DNA of 14,168 nucleotides, from contig JAEZCD010000237.1 of assembly GCA_023430145.1 (NCBI GenBank), forward strand, positions 1-14,168. Reading direction: 5' to 3'. Both the position numbers and the translations under genes were made by a program. Each line of letters begins with the position of its first letter. Positions within the stretch are counted from its first letter, which is position 1. This document shows, piece after piece, positions 1 through 8,095 of the stretch. The notes beneath the pieces are model-generated. The model saw only the letters and a program-made list of their open reading frames with translations. It was not told where the DNA came from and did not search any database. The DNA comes from Pseudomonadota bacterium. Lineage in GTDB: Bacteria > Pseudomonadota > Alphaproteobacteria > Rhizobiales > Methylopilaceae.

Positions 1-803
1 CCCGCCCGGCTGCGCGCGCGCCCGATCAAAACTGCCCCGGCGATGGCGGGGGCGGCGAGGCAGGCGCCGGCGAGGGCCGGCGCCTCGGCGAGACGATCGA
101 CGCCGAGGATGAGGAGTGCGAAGAAAAATGCGTTCAGCGCCGCGCTCAGCCAATCGAAGCGCCGCGCGGTGCCGCGGGCATCCGGCAGCGAGCGCAGGAA
201 GGCGAGCGCGACGAAGCCGATCGGCAGGTTGATGGCGAACAGCCATTGCCAGTGCCCGAAGGCCAGGATCGCCGCGCCGAGCGATGGCGCCGCGGCCGAG
301 CAGAGGGCGACCGTCGTCGCCAGCATGCCGAACGTGCGGCCGAGCTGGTTCTGCGGTTGCGAGAAGCGCATCATCGCCGGCGTGTTGCTGAGGATCGCGG
401 CGCCGCCCACTCCTTGCGCGGCGCGCGCCAGAAGCAGCGGGACGAACTCCTGCGAAAGCGCGCACACCGCGGCCGCGGACACGAACAGCACCATGCCGAA
501 CAGGTAGACGCGGCGAAAGCCGAGAATCTCGCCGAGCGCGGCGAAGCCGAACAGCGAGCCGACCATGGCGATCTGATAGGCGGTGACGATCCACACCGCG
601 GCCGATGCGGTGACGCCGAGCTCCTGCGCAAGGGTCGGCAACGCGATCGTGACGATGGTGCCGTCGAGCGCCGCCATGCCGATCGACAGCAGGATGGCGG
701 CGAGCGCGAAATGGCGGCGCGGCGCCGGCAGCCCGTCGGCCACGGCCGACCGCGGGGCCGGCGCGCCGGCAATCGGAATGCACTCGGCGCGCAAAGCGAT
801 CAC
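1..803 (-). CDS. DHA2-type (EmrB/QacA-like) MFS transporter, C-terminus cut by window edge
   Basis: An inner-membrane major facilitator protein, probably a proton-coupled carrier. About 267 residues are visible, with the C-terminus beyond position 1. The frame is open throughout and shows alternating hydrophobic helices. LDGTIVTIALP (residues about 46-56) matches the motif at the end of helix 1 in 14-TM DHA2 drug/H+ antiporters, and a segment ending WQWLFAINLPIG matches the conserved W-W-F-N-P-G stretch of that family. The motif-C glycines are partly replaced (SAAAPSLGAAI). The chosen start is GTG at 803, because it overlaps the tcuB stop in a GTGA tetranucleotide, which implies translational coupling; no Shine-Dalgarno is obvious. 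It sits last in the tct-tcu operon, where Salmonella has the MFS carrier tcuC, but the visible motifs suggest DHA2 rather than the metabolite:H+ symporter family. Substrate unknown: carboxylate import or product export are both possible. Confidence 0.8.
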   Translation of the reverse strand, partial: MIALRAECIPIAGAPAPRSAVADGLPAPRRHFALAAILLSIGMAALDGTIVTIALPTLAQELGVTASAAVWIVTAYQIAMVGSLFGFAALGEILGFRRVYLFGMVLFVSAAAVCALSQEFVPLLLARAAQGVGGAAILSNTPAMMRFSQPQNQLGRTFGMLATTVALCSAAAPSLGAAILAFGHWQWLFAINLPIGFVALAFLRSLPDARGTARRFDWLSAALNAFFFALLILGVDRLAEAPALAGACLAAPAIAGAVLIGRARSRA

Positions 804-1888
804 CGGCGGAGCGCGAAGCGCAGCAGCGCGCCGGAGCGGTACACCGAATGCACGAACTTGCAGTAGGGCAGCATGACGAAAAGAGCGAGCACGACGCCGA
901 GATGCACCGCGAGCAGGCTCGCCATGGCGCCGGTGTGGCGCAGCGCCAGCAGCAACAGGCCGGTGATCGCCGTCAGGAGGAGAAGCACGAGAAGGCCGTA
1001 GTCGGCGCCGAGCACGCGGCGCGCGGTCGGCGCCGGATCGCGGGCGAGCTTGACCCACAACAGGCCCGCGCCGCCGACCGTCATGCCGATGCCGCCGACC
1101 GTGCCGAGCAGCACCGGCAGGCTGAAGAACGGGTACGGCGCCTGCAGGTGCAGGAAGTGGTCGTAGACGGTCGCGACGCAGGTCGCCGCAAAGCAGAGCA
1201 TGAAGCCGTAGAACAGCGCGTGATGCGACCAGCGGCGGTGCATCGAATAGCGCTCGTCGAGGTCGTTGCAGCCGTCGCCGCCGCCGCCGAGATATTTCAG
1301 CGAAAGCGCGTCGCGCAGCGCTCGAAAGAGCGGCTTCGGCCGGGTCAGCTCGGCAGCCGTCCCGCCGGTATCCTTCCAGAAGTTGCGAAAGCCCATGCCG
1401 AGCGCGACGAGCGCGAAGGCGAAGGTGCCTCCGGCAGTGGTCACCATGACCCACCACGGGATGATGGCGTAGAAGGCGCCCGGGCCGGTGACCGGGCTGA
1501 AAAGCAGCGCCGGATCGGTCAGCAGCGCCGTCAGGAGGAACACCGCCGCGATGCCGATGGCGGTGGCGAGCGCCATGACGAGCCCGTTCCGCTCGAAGAG
1601 GCGGGCGAGCCCGCGCGGCCAGGCATACTCCTCGTAGGACTCCAGCCGCACCTCGGCAAACGTCTTCGGCAGGTTGATGCCGAACTCGTGCGGCGGCGCG
1701 TATTGGCAGGCATAGAAGCAGCCGCTGCAGCCGTGGCAGAGATTGGCGAGGTAGCTCAGATCGCCGTTCGAGAAGCTGCGGAACAGCGTCATCGCCGGGA
1801 AGACGGCGCAATAGCCCTCGCAGTAGCGGCAGGCGTTGCAAACCTCCATCGCCCGCCGTGCGTCGTCGATCGCCTCAGTTGCGCGCAA
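800..1888 (-). CDS. tcuB: TcuB/CitB-type Fe-S membrane electron-transfer protein
   Basis: Partner of TcuA. In Salmonella TcuB takes electrons from the reduced flavin of TcuA to the membrane chain. The 362-residue product starts with two four-cysteine ferredoxin-like clusters, C17-C20-C23-C27 (CNACRYCEGYC) and C51-C54-C57-C61 (CHGCSGCFYAC), each expected to bind [4Fe-4S]. About six hydrophobic segments follow (roughly 100-124, 139-167, 218-242, 250-277, 292-311 and 318-346), so the C-terminal part is membrane-embedded. The start chosen is TTG at 1888: CCTCCC at 1898-1903 is a GGGAGG Shine-Dalgarno read on the minus strand, 9 nt away. That start overlaps the end of tcuA by 14 nt. ATG at residue 14 is a possible alternative and would leave both clusters intact. 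The stop overlaps the MFS start by 4 nt. Length and layout are normal for the family, and the assignment is firm. Confidence 0.92.
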   Translation of the reverse strand: MRATEAIDDARRAMEVCNACRYCEGYCAVFPAMTLFRSFSNGDLSYLANLCHGCSGCFYACQYAPPHEFGINLPKTFAEVRLESYEEYAWPRGLARLFERNGLVMALATAIGIAAVFLLTALLTDPALLFSPVTGPGAFYAIIPWWVMVTTAGGTFAFALVALGMGFRNFWKDTGGTAAELTRPKPLFRALRDALSLKYLGGGGDGCNDLDERYSMHRRWSHHALFYGFMLCFAATCVATVYDHFLHLQAPYPFFSLPVLLGTVGGIGMTVGGAGLLWVKLARDPAPTARRVLGADYGLLVLLLLTAITGLLLLALRHTGAMASLLAVHLGVVLALFVMLPYCKFVHSVYRSGALLRFALRR

Positions 1889-3272
1889 GACGTGCCGCCT
1901 CCCTGCCGGCGATCCGCCCGAAGACGGTGCCGATCGCCATGCCGAAGCCGGCGAGATAGCCCTTGCCCAAAATGTTGCCGGCCATGATCTCGCCGGCCGC
2001 GAACAGATTCGCCGAGGGCCGGCCGTCGTCCATCAGCACGCGGGCGTTCTGGTCGACCTTCACGCCGAGATAGGTGAAGGTGATGCCGGGCCGCAGCGGA
2101 TAGCCGATATAGGGCGGCGTATCGATCTTGCGCGCCCAGTGCGTCTTGGGCGGCGTCAAGCCGTCCGTCTTGCAGTCGTCGAGGCGCGTGCCGTTGAAGT
2201 TGCCCGGCTGCACCGCGGCGTTGTATTCGGCGACCGTCCGCTCGAGCGTCGCCGGGTCGAGGCCGAACTCCCGAGCGAGACCGCCGATCGTGTCCGAGCG
2301 GATGGCCGGGAAGACCGAGGGCATGAACAGCTTCTCGGCCTTGGCATCGAAGATCGAATAGGCGATCTGCCCCGGCCGCTGGGCGACGAGCCGGCCCCAG
2401 ATCGCATAGCGCTTGGGCCAGACGTCCTCGCCCTCGTCGTAGAAGCGCTTGCCGCTCCGGTCGACGACGATCGAGAACGGCACGCAGTCGAGCCGCGTGA
2501 CGATGCCGCCGTCGAATTTCGGCGCCCGGGCATCGATTGCCACCGCATGGCACTGCGTCGGATCGCCGACGGGCGCCACCCCCTGGCCGAGCAGGTCGCG
2601 CAGCAGCCGGCCCTTGGCGTAGGGCGTGCCGCGGATCAGGAAATTATCGGCGGCATCCCCCCAATACTCCTTCAGCCATTCGATATTGCCCTGGAAACCG
2701 CCGGCCGCGGCAACCACGGTGCGCGCCCGGATGGTTTCCGGAAAACCCTTCACGGTCGCCTTCGCCTCCGTCACGAAGCCGTCGTCGAGCGTCAGCGAAA
2801 GCACCTCGCTGTCGTAGAGCACCTCGATGCCCATGCGCTCGGCGGTGAGGTAGTAGGCATTGAGCAGCGCCTTGCCGCCGCCGAGGAAGAAGGCGTTGGT
2901 GCGCGAGAGGCTGAGCGTGCCGCTGAGCGAGGGCTGGAAGCGGACGCCGCAGGACTCCATCCAGGGCAGCGACTGCCCGGACAGGCGGATCGTCATGCGG
3001 GCGAGCTTCTCGTCCGTCTCGCCGCCGGTGACGCGCAGCAGGTCGTCCCAGTATTCCTCCTCGGAGTAGCTCTCGGTCAGCACCGAGGTCGGCGCGTCGT
3101 GCTGGGCGCGCAGGTTGCGGGTGTGGCGGCTGTTGCCGCCCCGCATGGCCTTCGGGGCATGCTCGAGCACGAGCACGCTCGCCCCCGCCTCGCGCGCGGT
3201 GATCGCGGCGCAGATCGCCGCATTGCCGCCGCCGACGACGAGGACGTCCCAGGTCCGGGTGAGATCGGTCAT
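1875..3272 (-). CDS. tcuA: TcuA-type FAD-dependent tricarballylate dehydrogenase
   Basis: A flavoprotein of the fumarate reductase/succinate dehydrogenase superfamily. In Salmonella TcuA oxidises tricarballylate to cis-aconitate, which enters the TCA cycle through aconitase. The product has 465 residues, close to the Salmonella length. The N-terminal Rossmann segment WDVLVVGGGNAAICAA (residues 8-23) carries the dinucleotide-binding glycines G14-G16. E37 at the end of the second strand is placed to bind the ribose of FAD. GGNSRHTRN (45-53) is the conserved loop after it, and the C-terminal FAD segment contains LFAAGEIMAGN. The ATG at 3272 follows the tctAB stop by 20 nt. The same frame stays open far upstream into tctAB, but that extension encodes Arg/Ala-rich nonsense. 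Position between the TTT transporter and tcuB supports a tricarboxylate-like substrate. Other FAD-dependent polycarboxylate oxidases look similar, so the exact substrate is inferred. Confidence 0.9.
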   Translation of the reverse strand: MTDLTRTWDVLVVGGGNAAICAAITAREAGASVLVLEHAPKAMRGGNSRHTRNLRAQHDAPTSVLTESYSEEEYWDDLLRVTGGETDEKLARMTIRLSGQSLPWMESCGVRFQPSLSGTLSLSRTNAFFLGGGKALLNAYYLTAERMGIEVLYDSEVLSLTLDDGFVTEAKATVKGFPETIRARTVVAAAGGFQGNIEWLKEYWGDAADNFLIRGTPYAKGRLLRDLLGQGVAPVGDPTQCHAVAIDARAPKFDGGIVTRLDCVPFSIVVDRSGKRFYDEGEDVWPKRYAIWGRLVAQRPGQIAYSIFDAKAEKLFMPSVFPAIRSDTIGGLAREFGLDPATLERTVAEYNAAVQPGNFNGTRLDDCKTDGLTPPKTHWARKIDTPPYIGYPLRPGITFTYLGVKVDQNARVLMDDGRPSANLFAAGEIMAGNILGKGYLAGFGMAIGTVFGRIAGREAARLARN

Positions 3273-3292
3273 CGGGGCTCGGGCACCCGCGA

Positions 3293-5296
3293 TCAGAGCA
3301 GCGTGCCGGGCGGCGTCGGCACGCCGAGCACATGGTGGAAGGCGACATAGACGGCGCCGACGAAGACGAGGGCGAAGCCGGTCGCCACCGCCGCCCGCTG
3401 CAGCAGGGGCCGCGAGAAGTCGCCGACCCACAGCAAGAGGCAGGTGAGGACCACGAACAGGAACGACGCCTCGTAGAAGCCGACGCGGTCGAGCGCGAAG
3501 ACGAACATGAGGAGCGCACCGACCACCGGCGCGAAATGGCGCCAGGGCACGTTCGCGAACGGGTAGACGCCGGCACCGATCCTCAGCACGAGGCTGCTGA
3601 AGACCAGCAGGATACCCGCTGCGGTGAACAGCCCGGCGACGATCAGCGGGAACTCCGCCGACTGCGGCGACAGCGCATAGGTCTCGTTCCAGCCGAGCCA
3701 GGCCAAGCCGAGCATCGCCGCCGCGAGCACCACGTTCATCCAGCGCATGCTGGGCCCGCGGCCCGCGAGCGCCGGCGGCGGCTCGGAGGCCGCCCCGGTC
3801 ACCGTCGCCCGCCGCTCGCGGACGATCTGCAGGATGCCGCTGACGAGGATGGCGAGGGCGACCAGCATCATCGCGACCGTCACCGGCCGGGCGAGGAAGT
3901 AGCCGATCACCGAGACCTCGTCGACGCCGGCGAGGAGAACCGACTGCTGGAAGCTCTCCTCCATCAGGCGGCCGAGGACGAGCCCGAGCGCAATGGTGAC
4001 GAGCGGCACGTCGAGCTTGGCGAGGAAGTAGCCGACGAGCCCGACGGTGACGAGCACGTAGACGTCCATCAGGCTGTTGGCGAGGCCGTAGGCACCGATC
4101 ACGGCGAGCACCAGCACGCCGGGCACCATCATGGTCCGCGGCGCCTTCACGATCAGGCTCGACCAGCGGACCGTCAGCAAGCCGACGACCAGCATGGCGA
4201 TGACCGTCGAGACGATGCCGATCATGAAGGTGAAGGCGAGCTCGCCCCGCTCCTCGAAGAGGCGCGGGCCGGGGATGATGCCGTGCACGGCGAGCGCGCC
4301 GAACATAATCGCCGCCGAGCCGGAGCCCGGAATGCCGAGCGCCAGCAGCGGCACGAGGGAGCCGCCGACGACGGCATTGTTGGCCGCCTCGGGCGCCGCG
4401 ACGCCCTCCCATGACCCCTTGCCGAACTCCTCGGGATGCCGCGACAGGCGCTTGGCCTCGCCATAGGCGACGAAGGCCGAGATCGACGCCCCGGCGCCCG
4501 GCACGACGCCGATGAAGGTCCCGAGCAGGCTCGACCAGAACATCAGGATCTTCATCTTCGAAAGGCGCTCGAGCACCTGCCGCAGCACGCCCTTGCGAAT
4601 GATGAGCGGCGCCACCTGCTGGTTCGCCTGCTCCAGCAGATTGAGGACGCTCGCCACCGTGAACAGGCCGAGCAGCGCGGGAACGAGCGGGATGCCGCCG
4701 ACGAGCCGGAAATCGTCGAAGGTGAAGCGCATGTCGCCCGTCACCATGTCCTGGCCGACGAGCGTCAGGGCGATGCCTAGGGCGACGCCGATGAGACCCT
4801 TGACGAAGTTCTGCCCCGAGAGGCTGGCGACGAGCGCGAGGCCGGCGGCCGCGATCCAGAACGTCTCGGACGGGCCGAGCAGCAGCGAGGCCTTGGCCAG
4901 CGGCTTGGTCAGGAAGATCAGCACCAGCGCGCCGAAGATGCCGCCGACGCCGCTCGCCAGCAGCGAGATGTAGAGCGCCTCCTGCGCCTGTCCCTTCTGG
5001 GTCATCGGCGTGCCGTCGAGGGTCGTACAGGCGGCGCCCGACGTGCCGGGCGTATTGATGAGAATGGCCGAGATCGAGCCGCCATACTCGGCCGCCATGT
5101 AGACGGCGGCGAGCATGATCAGCCCCTGGGCGGGGTCCATGGCGAAGGTGAAGGGCAGCAGCAACGCGACGCCGCTGACGGCGGAGAGGCCGGGCAGCGC
5201 ACCGATGATCAGCCCGGCGACGGTTCCGGCGAGAACGACGAAGATGTGGCTCAGCTGAAGATTGTTGGTCAGGCCGACAAGTACGTCATGCCACAT
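3293..5296 (-). CDS. tctA: Tripartite tricarboxylate transporter permease, TctA-TctB fusion
   Basis: Membrane component of a secondary TTT-family carboxylate transporter that works with the periplasmic protein encoded upstream. The 667-residue polypeptide combines two subunits that are usually separate. Residues 1 to about 495 are TctA, the large multi-helix subunit, with the duplicated Pro/Gly motifs GALPGLSAVSG (32-42) and GVVPGAGAS, plus the segment YGGSISAILINTPGTSGAA. After a charged, Pro/Ala-rich linker (about 495-516), residues 517-667 have the four-helix TctB pattern. No stop codon separates the parts. The internal ATG at 3748 that would begin a separate TctB has no Shine-Dalgarno, so a true fusion is favoured. 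Start ATG at 5296; a GAGG about 8 nt upstream could serve as ribosome-binding site. The 104-bp gap to tctC holds a strong stem-loop. TcuA follows 20 nt downstream. Confidence 0.93.
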   Translation of the reverse strand: MWHDVLVGLTNNLQLSHIFVVLAGTVAGLIIGALPGLSAVSGVALLLPFTFAMDPAQGLIMLAAVYMAAEYGGSISAILINTPGTSGAACTTLDGTPMTQKGQAQEALYISLLASGVGGIFGALVLIFLTKPLAKASLLLGPSETFWIAAAGLALVASLSGQNFVKGLIGVALGIALTLVGQDMVTGDMRFTFDDFRLVGGIPLVPALLGLFTVASVLNLLEQANQQVAPLIIRKGVLRQVLERLSKMKILMFWSSLLGTFIGVVPGAGASISAFVAYGEAKRLSRHPEEFGKGSWEGVAAPEAANNAVVGGSLVPLLALGIPGSGSAAIMFGALAVHGIIPGPRLFEERGELAFTFMIGIVSTVIAMLVVGLLTVRWSSLIVKAPRTMMVPGVLVLAVIGAYGLANSLMDVYVLVTVGLVGYFLAKLDVPLVTIALGLVLGRLMEESFQQSVLLAGVDEVSVIGYFLARPVTVAMMLVALAILVSGILQIVRERRATVTGAASEPPPALAGRGPSMRWMNVVLAAAMLGLAWLGWNETYALSPQSAEFPLIVAGLFTAAGILLVFSSLVLRIGAGVYPFANVPWRHFAPVVGALLMFVFALDRVGFYEASFLFVVLTCLLLWVGDFSRPLLQRAAVATGFALVFVGAVYVAFHHVLGVPTPPGTLL

Positions 5297-5343
5297 CGAG
5301 CGCCCTCGGGCTTATCGTTCTTGACTGAAGGTCCAGAAAGAAG

Positions 5344-5375
5344 GCGGCAGCGCCATCGTATGACGGCGCTGCCGC
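5344..5375 (-). terminator. Intercistronic stem-loop between tctC and tctAB
   Basis: A perfect 11-bp inverted repeat: GCGGCAGCGCC at 5344-5354 pairs with GGCGCTGCCGC at 5365-5375 around a 10-nt loop. It begins 25 nt after the tctC stop and ends 47 nt before the tctAB start. On the transcribed strand the stem is followed by CTTCTTTC, a pyrimidine-rich but imperfect T-run, so it is more likely a partial terminator or 3'-end stabiliser than a full stop. Such hairpins are common between binding-protein and permease genes, where they keep the binding protein in excess. Confidence 0.55.
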
Positions 5376-5400
5376 GAACCAGGGCCGAAGCCCACGCAAG

Positions 5401-6363
5401 CTACTGAATCAGCTTGTATTTCTGCGCCAGAGCACGCGTGTCGGCGATCATCTTGTCGATCGCCGCGGTGAAGCCGGCGGCGTCCTTGAAGTTGACCGGC
5501 TGACCGGCCTTGTCCATCTCCACCTTGAAATCGGGATTCTCGGTCACCTTCTTGCAGACGCCTTCCCAGTACTTGACGACCTCGGCGGGCAGGCCGGGCG
5601 GGCCGGCGATGGCGCGGAAGCGCTCGGAGACCACGTCGAAGCCGAGCTCCTTGAAGGTCGGCACGTCGGGGATCATCGGATCGCGCTGCTCGGTGGCGAT
5701 GGCGAGCGTGCGCGCAGCCCCCTTCTGGGCGACCGCGTAGAGCGAGGAGGCGACCATCACCTCCGTCGTGCCGGCGAGCAGCCCCTGCAGCCCGAGCGCG
5801 CCCGAGTTGAACGGAATCTGCGTGAACTCGATATCCGCGGCGTTCTCGATCATCAGCGTCGTCATGAAGTCGGCGCCGAGCGTGCCGGTATTGGCCGCCT
5901 TGACCTTCTTCGGGTTCTCCTTGGCGAACTTGACGAGGTCGGCGAAGGTCTTGAACTGGCTGTCCTCGCGGACGAGGAGCACGTCCGGCACCACGGCATA
6001 GATGCAGATGTTGGTGAACTGGTCGAGCGTGTAGCCGGTCTGCTTCGGCTTGACGATCGCCGGCAGCACGCTGAACGGCGGCGTTATGACGGCGAGCGTG
6101 TAGCCGTCCGGCTTGGCCCGGACGAGCTCGGCCCAGCCGGTGGCGCCGCCGGCGCCCGGCTTGTTGATGATCGGCAGCGGCTTGCCGACGATCGGCTCGG
6201 CGAACTTGTTGAACGCCCGCTGCGAGGCGTCGGCGCCGCCGCCGGGAGCGAAGGGGACGATGAACTCGACCGGCCGCTCGGGATAGGTCTGCGCATGTGC
6301 CGAGCCGAGCCCGAGGGCAATGACGGCGGCCGAAAAGGCGAGTGCCGATTTCAAGAGCGACAT
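5401..6363 (-). CDS. tctC: TctC/Bug-family periplasmic solute-binding protein of the TTT system
   Basis: Periplasmic receptor that captures a carboxylate and delivers it to the TctAB fusion encoded next. The 320-residue product is of normal family length. It begins with a Sec signal peptide: MSLLK, a hydrophobic core to about residue 20, and the cleavage site AHA|QT after residue 24. The mature start TYPERPVEFIVPFAPGGGAD is the Bug family signature; the PGGGAD loop usually holds the ligand carboxylate. Later family segments are IPFNSGALGLQGLLAGTTE and a DVPTFKELGFD stretch. The ATG at 6363 was chosen over an in-frame start 81 nt upstream because an AAGGAG ribosome site (CTCCTT at 6372-6377) lies 8 nt before it and the signal peptide starts exactly there. 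The 112-bp gap to the upstream aldehyde dehydrogenase gene shows no clear terminator. Bug proteins bind many carboxylates, so the ligand is unproven. Confidence 0.93.
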   Translation of the reverse strand: MSLLKSALAFSAAVIALGLGSAHAQTYPERPVEFIVPFAPGGGADASQRAFNKFAEPIVGKPLPIINKPGAGGATGWAELVRAKPDGYTLAVITPPFSVLPAIVKPKQTGYTLDQFTNICIYAVVPDVLLVREDSQFKTFADLVKFAKENPKKVKAANTGTLGADFMTTLMIENAADIEFTQIPFNSGALGLQGLLAGTTEVMVASSLYAVAQKGAARTLAIATEQRDPMIPDVPTFKELGFDVVSERFRAIAGPPGLPAEVVKYWEGVCKKVTENPDFKVEMDKAGQPVNFKDAAGFTAAIDKMIADTRALAQKYKLIQ

Positions 6364-6475
6364 CAGTTCGTCTCCTTCCTCTGTCTCGTTGGCGCTGCGT
6401 CTGCTGGACTTCGTCGCCGCATCGATCGGAGCACGGCGAGGCACGGGCGGTCCATCGCCGCCGCGCCGCGCCGCC

Positions 6476-7927
6476 TCACATGTTGAAGACCACGAGCCGC
6501 TCGTCGGTCATGTCCCGGATGGCATAGCGCGGGCCCTCGCGGCCGATGCCGGAGTCCTTGATGCCGCCATAGGGCAGCTGGTCGGTGCGCCAGGTGGAGG
6601 TGCCGTTGATGATGACGCCGCCGGTGCGCAGGCGCTTGGCGGCATCGATCGCCGTCGCCACCGAGGCGGTGAAGATGCCGCACTGCAGGCCGAACGGGTT
6701 GTCGCTGACGCCGGCGATGATCTTGTCGAGGTCCGAATAGGGCTGCACCGAGCAGACCGGGCCGAACACCTCGTTGCAGACCACCTTCATCGAGGGCTGC
6801 ACGTCGACCAGCACCGTCGGCTCCAGCTGGGCGCCGCTGCGCTTGCCGCCGGTGAGGATGCGGGCGCCGTTGGCGGCGGCCTCCGTCACCCAATCCTCGA
6901 CGCGTCTCGCCGCGGCCTCGTCGATCAGCGTGCCGACGTCGGTGGCCGGATCGAGCGGATCGCCGACCTTCAGCAGCTTCACCTCGGCCACGAGGCGCTC
7001 GACGAAGCGGTCGTACTGGCTCTCGTGCACATAGATGTTCTGCACCGAGATGCAGCTCTGGCCGGCGAGGCGCATCGAGTTGCGGGCGCACATCGGCGCC
7101 GCCGCATCGATATCGCCGTCCTTGTGGACGATCGTCTGGCCGGTGCCGCCGAGCTCCAGCGCGACGCGGCGCAGGCCGGTCGCCGCCTTGATCTCGGCGC
7201 CGACCCGCGTCGAGCCGGTGAAGGTGACGAAGTCGACACGGCGGTCGCGGACCAAGAGCGGGCCGACCTCGTTGCCGTAGAGGACGTTGAGCACGCCGGC
7301 CGGCGTGCCGGCGTCGACGAACACCTCGATCAGCTTGTGCACGCAGAGCGGCGCCTGCGGCGGCGGCTTCAGCACGATCGCGTTGCCGGCGGCGATCGCC
7401 GGGGCGATCTTGTGCGCAGCGAGGTTGACGGGAGCGTTGAAGGGCGTGATCGCCGCCACCACGCCGACCGGGAAGCGCAGCAGGAAGGCGATCTTGCCGG
7501 CGCCCATGGCGGTCGCGTCGAGCGGCACGTGCTCGCCTTCGATGCGCACCGCCTCCTCGGCGGACAGCAGCACCGTCTCCTGCGTGCGGACGAGCTCGGA
7601 GCGGGCGTCCTTCAGCGACTTGCCGGTCTCCCGGCTCATCGTCCGGGCGATGTCCTCGGCCCGCTCGAGCAAGAGCGCGTGTGCGCGCCGCAGCAGCGCG
7701 GCACGCTCGTAGCCCGGCATGGCGGCAATCCCGCCCTTGGCGGCGACGGCGGCGTCGAGAGCGGCATCGAGATCGGCCGGCGTTGATTTCGGCGCCGTCG
7801 CCAAGACCTCGCCGCGATAGGGATCGACAACCTCGTAGGCGTCGGCGGCGAAGCGCCAGGCGCCGCCGATCAGCATCGGAATCCGCACCGCAGCGGCTTC
7901 CTGTCGGAGGGCGGCGCTGCTCGTCAT
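6476..7927 (-). CDS. NAD(P)-dependent aldehyde dehydrogenase, family 21 (lactaldehyde DH)-like
   Basis: Cytoplasmic enzyme oxidising an aldehyde to its acid. The 483-residue product has the whole catalytic set: N164 (TPFNAP), K187, general-base E258 (ELGG) and nucleophile C292 in LAGQSCISVQ, with the usual 34-residue Glu-Cys spacing. FTGSTRVG (236-243) is the coenzyme-binding motif. The LAGQSCISVQ and PYGGIKDSGIGREGPRY stretches resemble the ALDH family-21 lactaldehyde-dehydrogenase-like group (from memory, not a search). ATG at 7927 was preferred over an in-frame start 60 nt upstream because conserved family sequence begins after it; GGGG about 8 nt upstream may be the ribosome site. It is the first structural gene of the arm leading to tctC and lies between it and iclR, so its aldehyde probably belongs to the same catabolic route. 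The substrate cannot be read from the sequence. Confidence 0.9.
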   Translation of the reverse strand: MTSSAALRQEAAAVRIPMLIGGAWRFAADAYEVVDPYRGEVLATAPKSTPADLDAALDAAVAAKGGIAAMPGYERAALLRRAHALLLERAEDIARTMSRETGKSLKDARSELVRTQETVLLSAEEAVRIEGEHVPLDATAMGAGKIAFLLRFPVGVVAAITPFNAPVNLAAHKIAPAIAAGNAIVLKPPPQAPLCVHKLIEVFVDAGTPAGVLNVLYGNEVGPLLVRDRRVDFVTFTGSTRVGAEIKAATGLRRVALELGGTGQTIVHKDGDIDAAAPMCARNSMRLAGQSCISVQNIYVHESQYDRFVERLVAEVKLLKVGDPLDPATDVGTLIDEAAARRVEDWVTEAAANGARILTGGKRSGAQLEPTVLVDVQPSMKVVCNEVFGPVCSVQPYSDLDKIIAGVSDNPFGLQCGIFTASVATAIDAAKRLRTGGVIINGTSTWRTDQLPYGGIKDSGIGREGPRYAIRDMTDERLVVFNM

Positions 7928-7961
7928 GGTGATCCCCGATCCCGGCTGATGCGACGGATGG

Positions 7962-7979
7962 ACGGGCCGGGAGGCCCGT
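7962..7979 (-). promoter_or_regulatory. Palindrome in the leader of the aldehyde dehydrogenase gene
   Basis: A 7-bp perfect inverted repeat with a 4-nt centre, ACGGGCC-GGGA-GGCCCGT, located 34 nt upstream of the ATG and downstream of the proposed promoter. It could be a leader hairpin or an operator half-site pair. In GC-rich DNA such palindromes arise easily, so confidence is low. Confidence 0.3.
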
Positions 7980-8046
7980 ACGACCATCGTCTTATGGCAA
8001 ACCTCGGCCGCCCGGCCGGAACACGGGCACGGCGCCGCGCGGCACA

Positions 8047-8075
8047 GTTAAGTCTCTCTCATTGCGGCATGTCAA
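8047..8075 (-). promoter_or_regulatory. Putative sigma-70 promoter for the aldehyde dehydrogenase-tct-tcu operon
   Basis: On the minus strand a consensus TTGACA (complement of 8070-8075) is followed after exactly 17 nt by CTTAAC (complement of 8047-8052), a weak -10 element matching three of six positions. It lies about 120 nt upstream of the aldehyde dehydrogenase ATG and just downstream of the iclR stop, so the operon could be transcribed independently of iclR. The -35 box sits inside a 13-bp sequence (8064-8076) that is repeated upstream of the divergent propeller gene. Confidence 0.45.
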
Positions 8076-8095
8076 TCTGCATCGTCGAATGAAGG

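Noticed and set aside
1875..4412. An 845-residue minus-strand frame extending tcuA upstream into tctAB
   Set aside because: Only the last 465 residues are TcuA-like; the extension is low-complexity Arg/Ala sequence overlapping the real TctAB frame, and ATG at 3272 fits the family start.
1836..4414. Long plus-strand open frames (1836-3350 and 3332-4414) opposite tcuA and tctAB
   Set aside because: They encode Arg/Ala/Asp/His-rich sequence without domains and lie exactly opposite well-conserved genes; they result from high GC at third codon positions.
6320..7786. 488-residue plus-strand frame opposite the aldehyde dehydrogenase gene
   Set aside because: Shadow of a gene that has the complete catalytic residues on the minus strand; no ribosome site or domain.
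8001..8043. GC-rich palindromes (CGGCCGCCCGGCCG, GCCGCGCGGC) as an iclR terminator
   Set aside because: No T-run follows on the minus strand, and the proposed promoter of the next gene overlaps the region; such palindromes are frequent at this base composition.
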